NCBI RefSeq assembly: GCF_016592435.1
Contig: NZ_AP014545.1
Span: forward strand, 62,001-126,000
Direction of reading: 5' to 3'
Origin: Amphritea japonica ATCC BAA-1530
GTDB taxonomy: Bacteria > Pseudomonadota > Gammaproteobacteria > Pseudomonadales > Balneatricaceae
Length of the DNA: 64,000 bases
Made by a program: the position numbers and the translations under genes. The notes below the pieces were generated by a model. That model was not told the DNA's origin. It worked only from the letters and a program-made list of their open reading frames with translations, and ran no database searches. Positions 43,322-51,752 of this stretch are shown here, in pieces (position 1 is the first letter of the stretch; each line of letters starts with the position of its first letter).

Positions 43322-43801
43322 TTAGTTACGGGTCGGGATTACCATCACCGGTTGTGTTGCATATTTAATTACCTGTCGCGTAGTGCGGCTGCTGCGGCCA
43401 AAGCTGTTATGTGAGCCTATCAATATCAGGTCAGCATCAATCTTATTGGCCAGTTCGACAATAACATCGGAGCGATTACCTTCGCCGACCACCTGATCAA
43501 TCTCTACCCCGGGGATCTCTTCAAGTTTCTCGATTTCGTCCTGATAGAATTTACGTACCCGCTCTTTCATATTCAGTTTAACTGTTTTCAAACCCTCATC
43601 GTGGACAGTTTTAATCAGGTCTTTAGGCAAATATTTCTGTATTAATACCTGACCGGTTTCACCAATAGGCTCCACCACATGTAGCATGATAATTCTGGCT
43701 TTATTCAGGCTGGCCATCTTGACCGCTTGCCGAAAAACCGGGCGCGTATGCTTACCCAGGGAAGTGGTATAAAGGATCGTTTTAATTTCAGGTAGAGACA
43801 T
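43322..43801 (-). CDS. universal stress protein, UspA family
   Basis: Cytosolic protein of 159 aa. The ATP-binding UspA motif is near the end: GEGNRSDVIVELANKIDADLILIGSHNSFGRSSRTTRQVIK with G-x2-G-x9-S/T pattern (IGSHNSFGR..TTRQV), and N-terminal TILYTTSLG. It follows the glutamate dehydrogenase gene on the same strand with a 68-base gap, and may be co-transcribed with it. Confidence 0.93.
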   Translation of the reverse strand: MSLPEIKTILYTTSLGKHTRPVFRQAVKMASLNKARIIMLHVVEPIGETGQVLIQKYLPKDLIKTVHDEGLKTVKLNMKERVRKFYQDEIEKLEEIPGVEIDQVVGEGNRSDVIVELANKIDADLILIGSHNSFGRSSRTTRQVIKYATQPVMVIPTRN

Positions 43802-43869
43802 GATGTACTCCTTACATCGCTGATGTTTATCAGCGAACAGTTATGGGTTAATGCCAAGGTTCTCGGAAG

Positions 43870-46800
43870 TTAGCGATCGTTTAATGATTCGAGAAGCTGA
43901 TTAACTATGACCGTCATCATCGCCATGTTTATGCGGGGTTCTGATTTAATGTCACGAATCAAATCTGTCAGTTGTCCAAGGCCAACTGATTCTGAGGTGG
44001 CAGTGTTAAAATCGGTCAGGTTGCTTAATTCCGTATTGCTGTTTATCAGCTGAATAGCTTTTTCCTGAATACCGGTATCAAGGCTTTGAATCAGTGCCTG
44101 TCTGGCCTTACGATGCCATTTATCGATCGCCGGTAACTGGTCGATCGAACGCCGTAGCCAAAACAGCTCCAACTGAGTGTTAAGGGCAAAAAAAGCCGCT
44201 GCAGCAAAGCTAAGATGACAACCGGTCATTGCTGAAATTTTGGCGATATCAAAGCCGTAGTAGAGAAATTCTAGCGCCTCGACTTTGGCTTGGGTGACGC
44301 GTTGGGGTGGAGTGACTGTGTCACTATCATCCCGATCGCGCTGATTAAGCTGGTTCTTGTGTAGTTGTTCACTGGTATGGCCTACAGCCTGTTTGAAGTG
44401 CGCAATAATCGCCGCTGTTGTCATCGACCAGTCTGCATTCTTTAGCAACCAGTGAGTCGCTTTTTCAAGCGGATGGTGAATCCTCAGCTGTAGTGACATC
44501 TGCTGCTCGTTAGTGATCTGAAATCCTAATTGATCGATCTCTTTTACTATGTCTGAAATACCCAGCGCTTCGCGAGCCACGGTGTAAGAGCGGATCCATT
44601 GGCCACAGTTTGTTCTGACCTCTTCCAACAACAAAATGCTGAAGGTCGAACCCATGCGATTCATGACCTGATTGGTCAGTTGCGCGGCGAGTATTTCCCT
44701 GCGCAGCGGGTGTGCGGCAATCTCTTTGCGATACTGCTGTTGTAGCAGGGACGGGAAATAACTAAGCAGCTCAGCTGCGATCTGGTCGTCGTCGATAAGG
44801 TCGGTAGCAATCAATTTTTCGAATAAACGACTTTTACTATAGGCCAGCAAAACCGCTATTTCGGGTCGGGTAAGTCCTTCCTTGTTGGCGATACGTCGTT
44901 CAATCTCGGCATCATCGGGCAGCTGCTCTAACTGTCGGTCGAGCCGTCCCTCACGTTCCAGTAATTGAATCAGTTGCGCATGTTTGGCGATAAATAGAGG
45001 CGCGGTCTGATTCGATTGGCTGAGCATCTTGCTTTGTCGGTAGTTGTTAAGCAGTACCAGCGCTGAGACGTCATCGGTCATCTGATCCAGTAGTTGATCG
45101 CGTTCAGCGGCATCCATACGGCCGGACTCAATCATTGGATTCAGCAGGATCTTGATATTGACCTCGTGGTCGGAGCAGTCGACTCCGGCAGAGTTGTCCA
45201 CAGCATCGGTATTAATCAGACCTCCCTTACGCGCAAACTCGATACGTGCGGATTGAGTAAGGCCCAGATTACCGCCTTCAACGACTACTTTTGCACCTAG
45301 TTCAAGAGCCGTTACCCGCAGGGCATCACTAGCCCGGTCGCCGACATCCTGATCCCGTTCATGGCTGGCGCGAACGTAAGTACCTATTCCACCATTCCAC
45401 AGTAGGTCAGTATCGGCTCGCAGGATGGCCCGGATCAATTCATCGGGGCTGAGTTGCTCAATCTCTTCAGCTAACCCCAGACGTTGTCGCATAGGTGTCG
45501 ATAGTGGGATTTTCTTCGCTGTGCGTGAAAATACTCCGCCCCCTTGTGATATGAGTGCTGGATTGTAATTACTCCAGGATGAACGTGGCAGTTTGAACAG
45601 CCGCAATCGCTCATTAAATGACAGTTTAGGGGTAGGGTTGGGGTCTATAAAAATATGACGGTGATTGAAGGCCGCGACCAGACGGATCTGGTTCGACAGC
45701 AGCATACCGTTACCGAATACATCCCCCGACATATCGCCGATACCGGCGACGGTAAACGGCGTAGTCTGGGCATCATGCCCCAGCTCTTTAAATAGCCGTT
45801 TGGTCGACTCCCAGGCACCACGGGCGGTGATACCCATTTTTTTATGGTCATAACCCTGCGATCCACCGGAGGCGAATGCATCACCCAGCCAGAATCCCTG
45901 CTCACAGGCGATAGCATTGGCGGTGTCAGAAAAGGTTGCGGTACCTTTGTCCGCAGCCACCACCAGATAAGCGTCGTCATCATCATAGCGGATGACATCT
46001 TTGGGCGGTTGGGTACAACCATCAATACGGTTATCTGTCAGATCAAGCAGCGCACGGATATAAGACGAATAGGCATGACGAACCTGCTCCATTCTCTGCT
46101 CAGGGTCGGTGCCGTCCTCAAGGGTTTTACAAACAAAACCACCTTTAGCTCCTGTCGGTACGATAACCGCATTTTTAACCATCTGAGCTTTTACAAGCCC
46201 CAGTACTTCGGTGCGATAATCCTCCATCCGTTCTGACCAGCGCAGTCCTCCTCGGGCAACTTTTCCTCCGCGCAGGTGTACTCCTTCAACTTCCGGACTG
46301 AAGACAAAAATCTCATAAGCCGGTGCCGGTTTTGGCATCAGTGCGATTTTTGCAGGTAGTAGCTTAAAGGCCAGACAGCGTGAACTATCGTGCCAGATCT
46401 CCTCGCAGAAAAAGTTACTTCGTACCATCGCTTCGATCACCTCAATGAAGCTGTTGAGGATACGATCATCATCGATAGATTCGACCACATCGATATGGCA
46501 GTTCAGGGTCGTGCGAATATCACTCAGTTGCTGTTCTGAGGCCTGTTTTTCAGGGTTGAACTTACGGATAAAGAGTTCAGCAATCTGTGTCGCAATCTTT
46601 GGATGTCGACATAAGGTGGACTCCATTGAGGACAGGCTGAAAGGCAGATTGATCTGTAACAGGTAGCGGGCAACGGATCGGAACAGAACACAGGTACGCA
46701 GCTCGAATCCACACAAGGTAATAAGCTTATTAAAGCCATCGTTGTCGACGGCTCTGTTGGCAATAGCTAACAGGGTTTCAGAAAACTGACACTGCATCGA

Positions 46801-47070
46801 TTCTGATAGCAGTAACTGCTGGGCTTGCGGTCGCAGCGTCAGCCTGACCTGCCATGCTTTATCTTCAGTCTGGCTTTCAGACGTTAGCACATCAACACCC
46901 AGGTTTTCGATCATGGGTAGCAGGTCTGATAGTGCGATCAGATTGCCACTACCCATAACCGAAAAATCAATACTCTGTTGTGACGGAAAGGCTTCACTAA
47001 AGCTGCAGCGATGGATGAGTGAAGGGCCTGTTTCGGTCTTATTTTTGTTCTTATCAAGTTGCGCTTTCAT
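43870..47070 (-). CDS. NAD-dependent glutamate dehydrogenase, short form
   Basis: Enzyme that deaminates L-glutamate to 2-oxoglutarate with NAD+. Catalytic blocks: GGKVARGGLRWSERMEDYRTEVLGLVKAQ and NAVIVPTGAKGGFVCK (about 268-312), TVAGIGDMSGDVFGNGMLLS, LWNGGIGTYVRAS, and VVEGGNLGLTQSARIEFA...INTDAVDNSAGVDCSDHEVNIKILL. At 1066 aa it lacks about 500 residues of the N-terminal ACT-containing region of the usual ~1600-aa L-GDH180 enzymes; the C-terminal helical domain is present (about 650-1066). The N-terminus MKAQLDKNKNKTETG gives no sign of a frameshift, and no fragment of the missing part is seen upstream. Probably a genuine shorter subclass. Confidence 0.92.
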   Translation of the reverse strand: MKAQLDKNKNKTETGPSLIHRCSFSEAFPSQQSIDFSVMGSGNLIALSDLLPMIENLGVDVLTSESQTEDKAWQVRLTLRPQAQQLLLSESMQCQFSETLLAIANRAVDNDGFNKLITLCGFELRTCVLFRSVARYLLQINLPFSLSSMESTLCRHPKIATQIAELFIRKFNPEKQASEQQLSDIRTTLNCHIDVVESIDDDRILNSFIEVIEAMVRSNFFCEEIWHDSSRCLAFKLLPAKIALMPKPAPAYEIFVFSPEVEGVHLRGGKVARGGLRWSERMEDYRTEVLGLVKAQMVKNAVIVPTGAKGGFVCKTLEDGTDPEQRMEQVRHAYSSYIRALLDLTDNRIDGCTQPPKDVIRYDDDDAYLVVAADKGTATFSDTANAIACEQGFWLGDAFASGGSQGYDHKKMGITARGAWESTKRLFKELGHDAQTTPFTVAGIGDMSGDVFGNGMLLSNQIRLVAAFNHRHIFIDPNPTPKLSFNERLRLFKLPRSSWSNYNPALISQGGGVFSRTAKKIPLSTPMRQRLGLAEEIEQLSPDELIRAILRADTDLLWNGGIGTYVRASHERDQDVGDRASDALRVTALELGAKVVVEGGNLGLTQSARIEFARKGGLINTDAVDNSAGVDCSDHEVNIKILLNPMIESGRMDAAERDQLLDQMTDDVSALVLLNNYRQSKMLSQSNQTAPLFIAKHAQLIQLLEREGRLDRQLEQLPDDAEIERRIANKEGLTRPEIAVLLAYSKSRLFEKLIATDLIDDDQIAAELLSYFPSLLQQQYRKEIAAHPLRREILAAQLTNQVMNRMGSTFSILLLEEVRTNCGQWIRSYTVAREALGISDIVKEIDQLGFQITNEQQMSLQLRIHHPLEKATHWLLKNADWSMTTAAIIAHFKQAVGHTSEQLHKNQLNQRDRDDSDTVTPPQRVTQAKVEALEFLYYGFDIAKISAMTGCHLSFAAAAFFALNTQLELFWLRRSIDQLPAIDKWHRKARQALIQSLDTGIQEKAIQLINSNTELSNLTDFNTATSESVGLGQLTDLIRDIKSEPRINMAMMTVIVNQLLESLNDR

Positions 47071-47191
47071 GACCTGTTTAACCTCTTAAAGGGTGATCAA
47101 ACCCGGATGTATCTCTGTCAGTTTTCGATTTGAATCCGTGTGTGCCAGATTCGGTTATGCTCAGTGCTAGTCGTTTTTGTCAGACAGCTGT

Positions 47192-47220
47192 CCTCCTTGC
47201 TTTGTGTAAAGCGCAGGAGG
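47192..47220. repeat. strong hairpin between TRAP dctM and glutamate dehydrogenase genes
   Basis: CCTCCTTGCTTT and AAAGCGCAGGAGG can form a stem of about 12 pairs with one mismatch and a GTGT loop. No U-tract follows on either strand. Possible weak terminator or 3'-end stabiliser of the TRAP operon (minus strand). The rest of 47071-47303 shows no gene. Confidence 0.55.
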
Positions 47221-47303
47221 CAGGGTTAATTAGTGAGACTGTTTAGTTAATAGAGATTTAAAGCTGAGAGCCGTAACATTCCATCGCAGCGGCCCTCTTT
47301 AAT

Positions 47304-48611
47304 TCATCGTTGGCTCATGGACATCGGTAAGTGGGTGACGATCTCCGGGAATATATAGATCAATATCACGGCAAACAAAATCAGCAGAAAAAACGGCAAT
47401 GCAGCGCGGGCCACATACAGGATGTTCTTACCGGTTAGTGATTGAATGACGAAAAGATTGAAACCGACCGGGGGTGTAATCTGAGACATCTCGACTACAA
47501 GAACGATGTAGATACCGAACCAGAGCAAATCGATACCCGCCTGCTGCACCATTGGCAGTACAACGGCAACGGTTAGTACGACCACCGAGATTCCATCCAG
47601 GAAACAGCCCAGTGCGACGAATAGCACTGTCAGGTAAATCAGCAGAAGACCTGGAGAAAGTGACATATGCCCGATCCACTCAGCCAACGCTCGGGGAATC
47701 CCAAGGAAACCCATTGCCAGAGTGAGAAAGTGAGCGCCCGCCAGAATCATACCGATCATGCAGGAGCTTTTAACTGCACCGGTGAGGCTTTCACCGAAGC
47801 TGGATTTATCCAGCGAACCGGTGACGGCAGCCAGAAACAATGCACCGACAACGCCCAGAGCAGCTGCTTCAGTTGGCGTGGTTAAACCACCATATATTGA
47901 GCCCAGTACAAACCCGATCAGGCCCATTATCGGCAACAATAGGCGTAGCGCTTTTATCTTTTCAGCAAAAGAGACATGGGTTTTATCGTGCTTAGGCAGC
48001 TCGTCTTTATTCAACAGGGCCCAGATAGCGGTATAGCCCATAAACAGAGTTACCAGTAACAACCCGGGTAGTGCGCCGGCGATGAACAGACGTCCGATAG
48101 ACACCTCGGCGGCAACGCCATAAACGATCAGGATAATCGATGGTGGAATCAGCAACCCGAGGGTGCCAGAACCGGCCAGTGTACCCACTGCCATACGATC
48201 ACTGTATCCCTGTGCTTTCAGCTCGGGCAAAGTCATACGGCCGATGGTTGCGGCAGTTGCAGCGGAAGAGCCCGAAACCGCGGCAAAAATGCCACAGCTT
48301 AATACGTTTACATGGAGCAGCTTGCCAGGCAAACCACTTAACCAGGGTGATAGCCCTTTGAAAAGGTCTTCAGAAAGCCGGGTGCGAAACAGAACCTCAC
48401 CCATCCAGATAAATAATGGCAGAGCAGTCAGGGACCAGGAGGTGCTGGCACCCCAGGTTGAGGTCGCAAAGAGCAAACCGATCTGATCGTTACCCGACAG
48501 AAGCAGGCCCAATACACCTACACCAAACAGAGCCAGTGAAACCCAGACACCCAGGGCCAGCATGAGCAGCATAAATACAGCCAGGGAAACGCCAATAATT
48601 GTAGTATCCAT
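47304..48611 (-). CDS. TRAP transporter large permease (DctM)
   Basis: Inner-membrane protein of 435 aa with about 12 helices. Family blocks: AAVSGSSAATAATIGRMTLPELKAQGYSDRMAVGTLAGSGTLGLLIPPSIILIVYG and SQITPPVGFNLFVIQ. Sodium-driven uptake of a carboxylate, with DctQ and DctP. Start TGATG overlaps the DctQ stop; GGAGGAAA lies before it. Confidence 0.96.
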   Translation of the reverse strand: MDTTIIGVSLAVFMLLMLALGVWVSLALFGVGVLGLLLSGNDQIGLLFATSTWGASTSWSLTALPLFIWMGEVLFRTRLSEDLFKGLSPWLSGLPGKLLHVNVLSCGIFAAVSGSSAATAATIGRMTLPELKAQGYSDRMAVGTLAGSGTLGLLIPPSIILIVYGVAAEVSIGRLFIAGALPGLLLVTLFMGYTAIWALLNKDELPKHDKTHVSFAEKIKALRLLLPIMGLIGFVLGSIYGGLTTPTEAAALGVVGALFLAAVTGSLDKSSFGESLTGAVKSSCMIGMILAGAHFLTLAMGFLGIPRALAEWIGHMSLSPGLLLIYLTVLFVALGCFLDGISVVVLTVAVVLPMVQQAGIDLLWFGIYIVLVVEMSQITPPVGFNLFVIQSLTGKNILYVARAALPFFLLILFAVILIYIFPEIVTHLPMSMSQR

Positions 48612-49129
48612 CAGATTTCCTCCAGATGAAGCTCGCCTTCATGGGCTTTATAAGAAGGGGTATGGCGTTTAATCAGAGCGATAACGTCATCCAGGACGGC
48701 AATATTTAACACCACAATGCCCAGTGCAACAGGCACCTGAGGCATCCAGATCGGGATTGATACATAGCCGGAGGAGACCTCTTCAAAAATATAAGATTCC
48801 CAGACCATATGGATTGAGTAGAAAGACATAAAGCTGACTAGCAGCAGTGCAAAAAACAGTACTAGTAACTCTTGAATGTAGCGTGAGCCGCGAGTCCAGT
48901 GCTGGATAACCAGAGTAACCCGGATATGTCCGCCTTCACGAAAGGTATAAGCAAGGCCAAAAAAGGTAGAGGCGGCCAAAGCGTAACCGGAAAAATCTTC
49001 AGCTGAAGGTACAATAAAGCCAAACAACCGACCGACAATTTGTGCGGTAATGATTAACGTAATCAGGACAATACAGAACCCCGACAAGTACCCTGATGCC
49101 AGATAAAGCTTATCGAGTAGTGAGCGCAT
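48611..49129 (-). CDS. TRAP transporter small permease (DctQ)
   Basis: Inner-membrane protein of 172 aa with four helices, typical DctQ: GRLFGFIVPSAEDFSGYALAASTFFGLAYTFREGGHIRVTLV. Overlaps dctM by one base and follows the receptor gene by 57 bases, giving the order receptor-DctQ-DctM. AGAGG lies 10 bases before the start. Confidence 0.95.
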   Translation of the reverse strand: MRSLLDKLYLASGYLSGFCIVLITLIITAQIVGRLFGFIVPSAEDFSGYALAASTFFGLAYTFREGGHIRVTLVIQHWTRGSRYIQELLVLFFALLLVSFMSFYSIHMVWESYIFEEVSSGYVSIPIWMPQVPVALGIVVLNIAVLDDVIALIKRHTPSYKAHEGELHLEEI

Positions 49130-49186
49130 AATAATAAACCTCTTAAATGGGCCCTGCTGGATCAGCAGGACCTGTTGCGACGAATA

Positions 49187-50167
49187 TTACTGATTGAAGT
49201 TAGATAGTATTGCTTCAACTTCAGGTGCTTCTGCTTTCCATTCCTCGATCATGGTGGCACCGATCTTATTCAGCTCAGCCATCAGCTCTGCAGAAGGTTC
49301 TGACACAACGATGCCTTTTTCAGCCAGCGTCTTAGTATCTTCCTGTGCTTTTCCTCGAACGCCTGCCCATCCTTTCACTTCGGCATTGGCTGCCGCTGCA
49401 AGAATCACTTGTTGGGTTTTCTTATCGAGACGCATGAAAGAACGCTTATTTACTACTACGACGTTTTTAGGAATCCAGGCACGGACATCGGTGTAGTGGC
49501 TCAGGTAATCCCAGGCCTGACCGTTAACGCCGGTTGAAGGGGATGTAATCATCGCATCGATAATACCGGTGCTGAATGCCTGAGGAATTTCTGGTACCTG
49601 AACGGTGGTAGGAGATGTATTCATCAGATCAGCCAGACGTGAAGTTGAAGGGCTGTAGGCGCGCATTTTTGAGCCTTTCAGATCTGCTAAAGTATTAACG
49701 GGTGCTTTGGTGTACAGGCTCTGAGCAGGCCATGCCACGGTATACAGCAACATCATGCCCTCTTTGTTAAGTTGCTTTTCAACTTCAGGCTTGGCTGCAT
49801 TCCAGAGTTTTTCTGCACTGTCATAAGTCGTGGCTAAGAACGGAATGTTGTCGTGTTTGAAGACCGGATGGGTGTTCCCCATGATGCCGATAAATACTTC
49901 ACCCAGCTGTACCTGGCCTGTTTTTACAGCACGAGGAATTTCAGGGTGTTTGATCAGCGAAGCGCCGGAATGAACAGTAATGTCCAGATCTCCTGCGGTA
50001 TTGCTTTTTATCTCTTCAGCAAACTGGTGAGCGATCTGAGTAGGGAGGTTAGCATCACCATAAGGCGTAGGCATATGCCACTGAGTCTCTGCTAAAGCGC
50101 TGCCTGCTGATCCCAGTGTCAGTAGGGATGCTAGCAGGGCAGCGGTTTTCTTAGGTACAAATTTCAT
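49187..50167 (-). CDS. TRAP transporter receptor (DctP)
   Basis: Periplasmic substrate-binding protein of 326 aa with signal peptide (KTAALLASLLTLGSAGSALA). The carboxylate-binding Arg is in LADLKGSKMRAYSPS (about 148-162), and TGIIDAMITSPSTGV is the second substrate segment. The frame is open to 50233, but the ATG at 50167 has GGAGA 7 bases before it and starts a normal signal peptide. First gene of the operon; expressed from the sigma-54 promoter at 50230-50244 with upstream sites for a DctD-like activator. Ligand unknown, probably an organic acid. Confidence 0.94.
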   Translation of the reverse strand: MKFVPKKTAALLASLLTLGSAGSALAETQWHMPTPYGDANLPTQIAHQFAEEIKSNTAGDLDITVHSGASLIKHPEIPRAVKTGQVQLGEVFIGIMGNTHPVFKHDNIPFLATTYDSAEKLWNAAKPEVEKQLNKEGMMLLYTVAWPAQSLYTKAPVNTLADLKGSKMRAYSPSTSRLADLMNTSPTTVQVPEIPQAFSTGIIDAMITSPSTGVNGQAWDYLSHYTDVRAWIPKNVVVVNKRSFMRLDKKTQQVILAAAANAEVKGWAGVRGKAQEDTKTLAEKGIVVSEPSAELMAELNKIGATMIEEWKAEAPEVEAILSNFNQ

Positions 50168-50229
50168 TATTATTCTCCAGATCAATGGTTTGTTAGCGAT
50201 ACCAAAGGCATTTGCTACCCTGATAAATT

Positions 50230-50244
50230 GCAAACCTTATACCA
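50230..50244 (-). promoter_or_regulatory. sigma-54 promoter of the TRAP operon
   Basis: On the minus strand TGGTATAAGGTTTGC: the invariant GG (-24) and GC (-12) are exactly 10 bases apart, with TTGC as the -12 element. Located 63 bases before the receptor start codon, downstream of two activator palindromes and next to a gene for a sigma-54 activator. Confidence 0.8.
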
Positions 50245-50318
50245 GACCTGAAAATTAAAAATAATTAGATATAAAACAAAGGGTTATGCTTTTTTGATTT
50301 GAGCGTCAATTGCTTTCG

Positions 50319-50336
50319 TGGGTCAGTTTTGACTCA
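50319..50336. promoter_or_regulatory. upstream activator site 1
   Basis: TGGGTCAGTTTTGACTCA, an 18-base palindrome (GGGTC/GACTC-like arms). 75 bases upstream of the -24 box. Confidence 0.75.
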
Positions 50337-50352
50337 GCGTGATAGATTGTGC

Positions 50353-50370
50353 TGAGTCAGTTTTAACTCA
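50353..50370. promoter_or_regulatory. upstream activator site 2
   Basis: TGAGTCAGTTTTAACTCA, perfect 5-base arms TGAGT/ACTCA. Its centre is 34 bases (about three helical turns) from that of site 1, which fits cooperative binding of an activator dimer pair. The DctD-like regulator gene ends 30 bases away. Confidence 0.75.
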
Positions 50371-50399
50371 CTCATCTATGCAATGAGCGGCCTGTCAAA

Positions 50400-51752
50400 C
50401 TAGTCACTAACAAAATCACTTCGCTCGAGGCCGTGCTTTTTCATCCGCAGATAGAGTTTTTTACGTGGAATCCCTAAAGCTTCTGCGGTCAGTTCGGCCT
50501 GACCCTTATTGGCCATCAGAGCAGCCGAGATGATTTCACGCTCGTAGCTGTCGATAAGGTCATCCAGACTTCCATCATTGGTCTGCGTAGTGTCAGTATC
50601 TGCCCCGATCGACAGACCCAGAGTCCATCGCTCTGCAGCATTACGTAATTCACGTACATTGCCAGGCCAGTTCTGCGTACGTAACTGCCGTAACAGTTGC
50701 TCTGGTATGGGGCGACTGTCACGGTTGAAGCGTTGATTAGCCTGTTCGACGAAATTACTGAACAGCACCGGGATATCTTCTTTACGTTGATCCAGGCAGG
50801 GGATCTCGATACTGGCCACATTCAGGCGGTAATAAAGGTCTTCCCGAAATATGCCCTGATCCGCAGACTCACGCAGGTTCACTTTAGATGCTGCAATAAC
50901 CCGGATATCAATGCTGATAGTGGCATTGCCGCCTAAGCGCTGCAGCGTTCGTTCCTGTAATACCCGTAGCAGTCTCACCTGCAGTGAAGCTGGCATACTT
51001 TCTATCTCATCGAGAAACAGAGTGCCGCCGCTGGCGTACTCTATTTTTCCGACACGCTTTTTATTGGCCCCGGTAAATGCCCCGGCTTCATGACCAAACA
51101 ACTCGCTTTCGATAACTGATTCCGTGACCGCACCACAGTTAAGCGCAACAAAAGGTTTTTCAGCCCGGGGACTAAAGTCGTGCAGACACTTAGCGACAAC
51201 CTCTTTACCGGTGCCCGTTGCACCATTGATAATCAGATCCACATCGACCTGTGCCAGTTGTAAAGTGGTTTCTCTCAGTCGGACGATAGCAGGCGTTTGA
51301 CCAACCAGGCGATTCTCAATTTCGTGCTGCCCCTCTATCGCCTGGCGAAGACTACGGTTTTCAAGCACCAGTCGACGTTTTTTCCAGGCCCGTTGTACGG
51401 TATTGATCTGGTGTTGAGGGTCATCGGTTTTTTCCAGAAAATCGTATGCTCCCAGACGTATTGCCTGAATAGCGATGGCGATATCCGAGTGACCACTAAA
51501 CATTATTACCGGGATCTCAGGGTCGATCTCGAGGATCTTTTGTAATACCTCAAGCCCACCCATAATATCCATACGTACATCGCAGATAATGACCCCTTGC
51601 CAACTCATTGAGCACTGCGCAATCGCGCTCAGAGGGTTCTCAAAAGCAATTGCGTTATAGCCTTCGAGTTGCAGTGTCTGAGTCATAGATTCACGGACAA
51701 TTTCTTCATCATCAATGATAATTACCTGGCCATCAGCTACGGCTGAGTTCAT
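50400..51752 (-). CDS. sigma-54 response regulator, DctD-like
   Basis: Response regulator of 450 aa. Receiver domain (about 8-122) with phosphoacceptor Asp in VIICDVRMD and Lys in FLEKTDD; AAA+ domain (about 145-385) with Walker A GATGTGKE, GAFTGA, Walker B TLFLDEIESMP and WPGNVRELRN; Fis-type HTH (about 405-440: KGQAELTAEALGIPRKKLYLRMKKHGL). Overlaps the histidine kinase gene by ATGA. Most likely turns on the TRAP operon by binding the two palindromes at 50319-50370. Confidence 0.95.
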   Translation of the reverse strand: MNSAVADGQVIIIDDEEIVRESMTQTLQLEGYNAIAFENPLSAIAQCSMSWQGVIICDVRMDIMGGLEVLQKILEIDPEIPVIMFSGHSDIAIAIQAIRLGAYDFLEKTDDPQHQINTVQRAWKKRRLVLENRSLRQAIEGQHEIENRLVGQTPAIVRLRETTLQLAQVDVDLIINGATGTGKEVVAKCLHDFSPRAEKPFVALNCGAVTESVIESELFGHEAGAFTGANKKRVGKIEYASGGTLFLDEIESMPASLQVRLLRVLQERTLQRLGGNATISIDIRVIAASKVNLRESADQGIFREDLYYRLNVASIEIPCLDQRKEDIPVLFSNFVEQANQRFNRDSRPIPEQLLRQLRTQNWPGNVRELRNAAERWTLGLSIGADTDTTQTNDGSLDDLIDSYEREIISAALMANKGQAELTAEALGIPRKKLYLRMKKHGLERSDFVSD

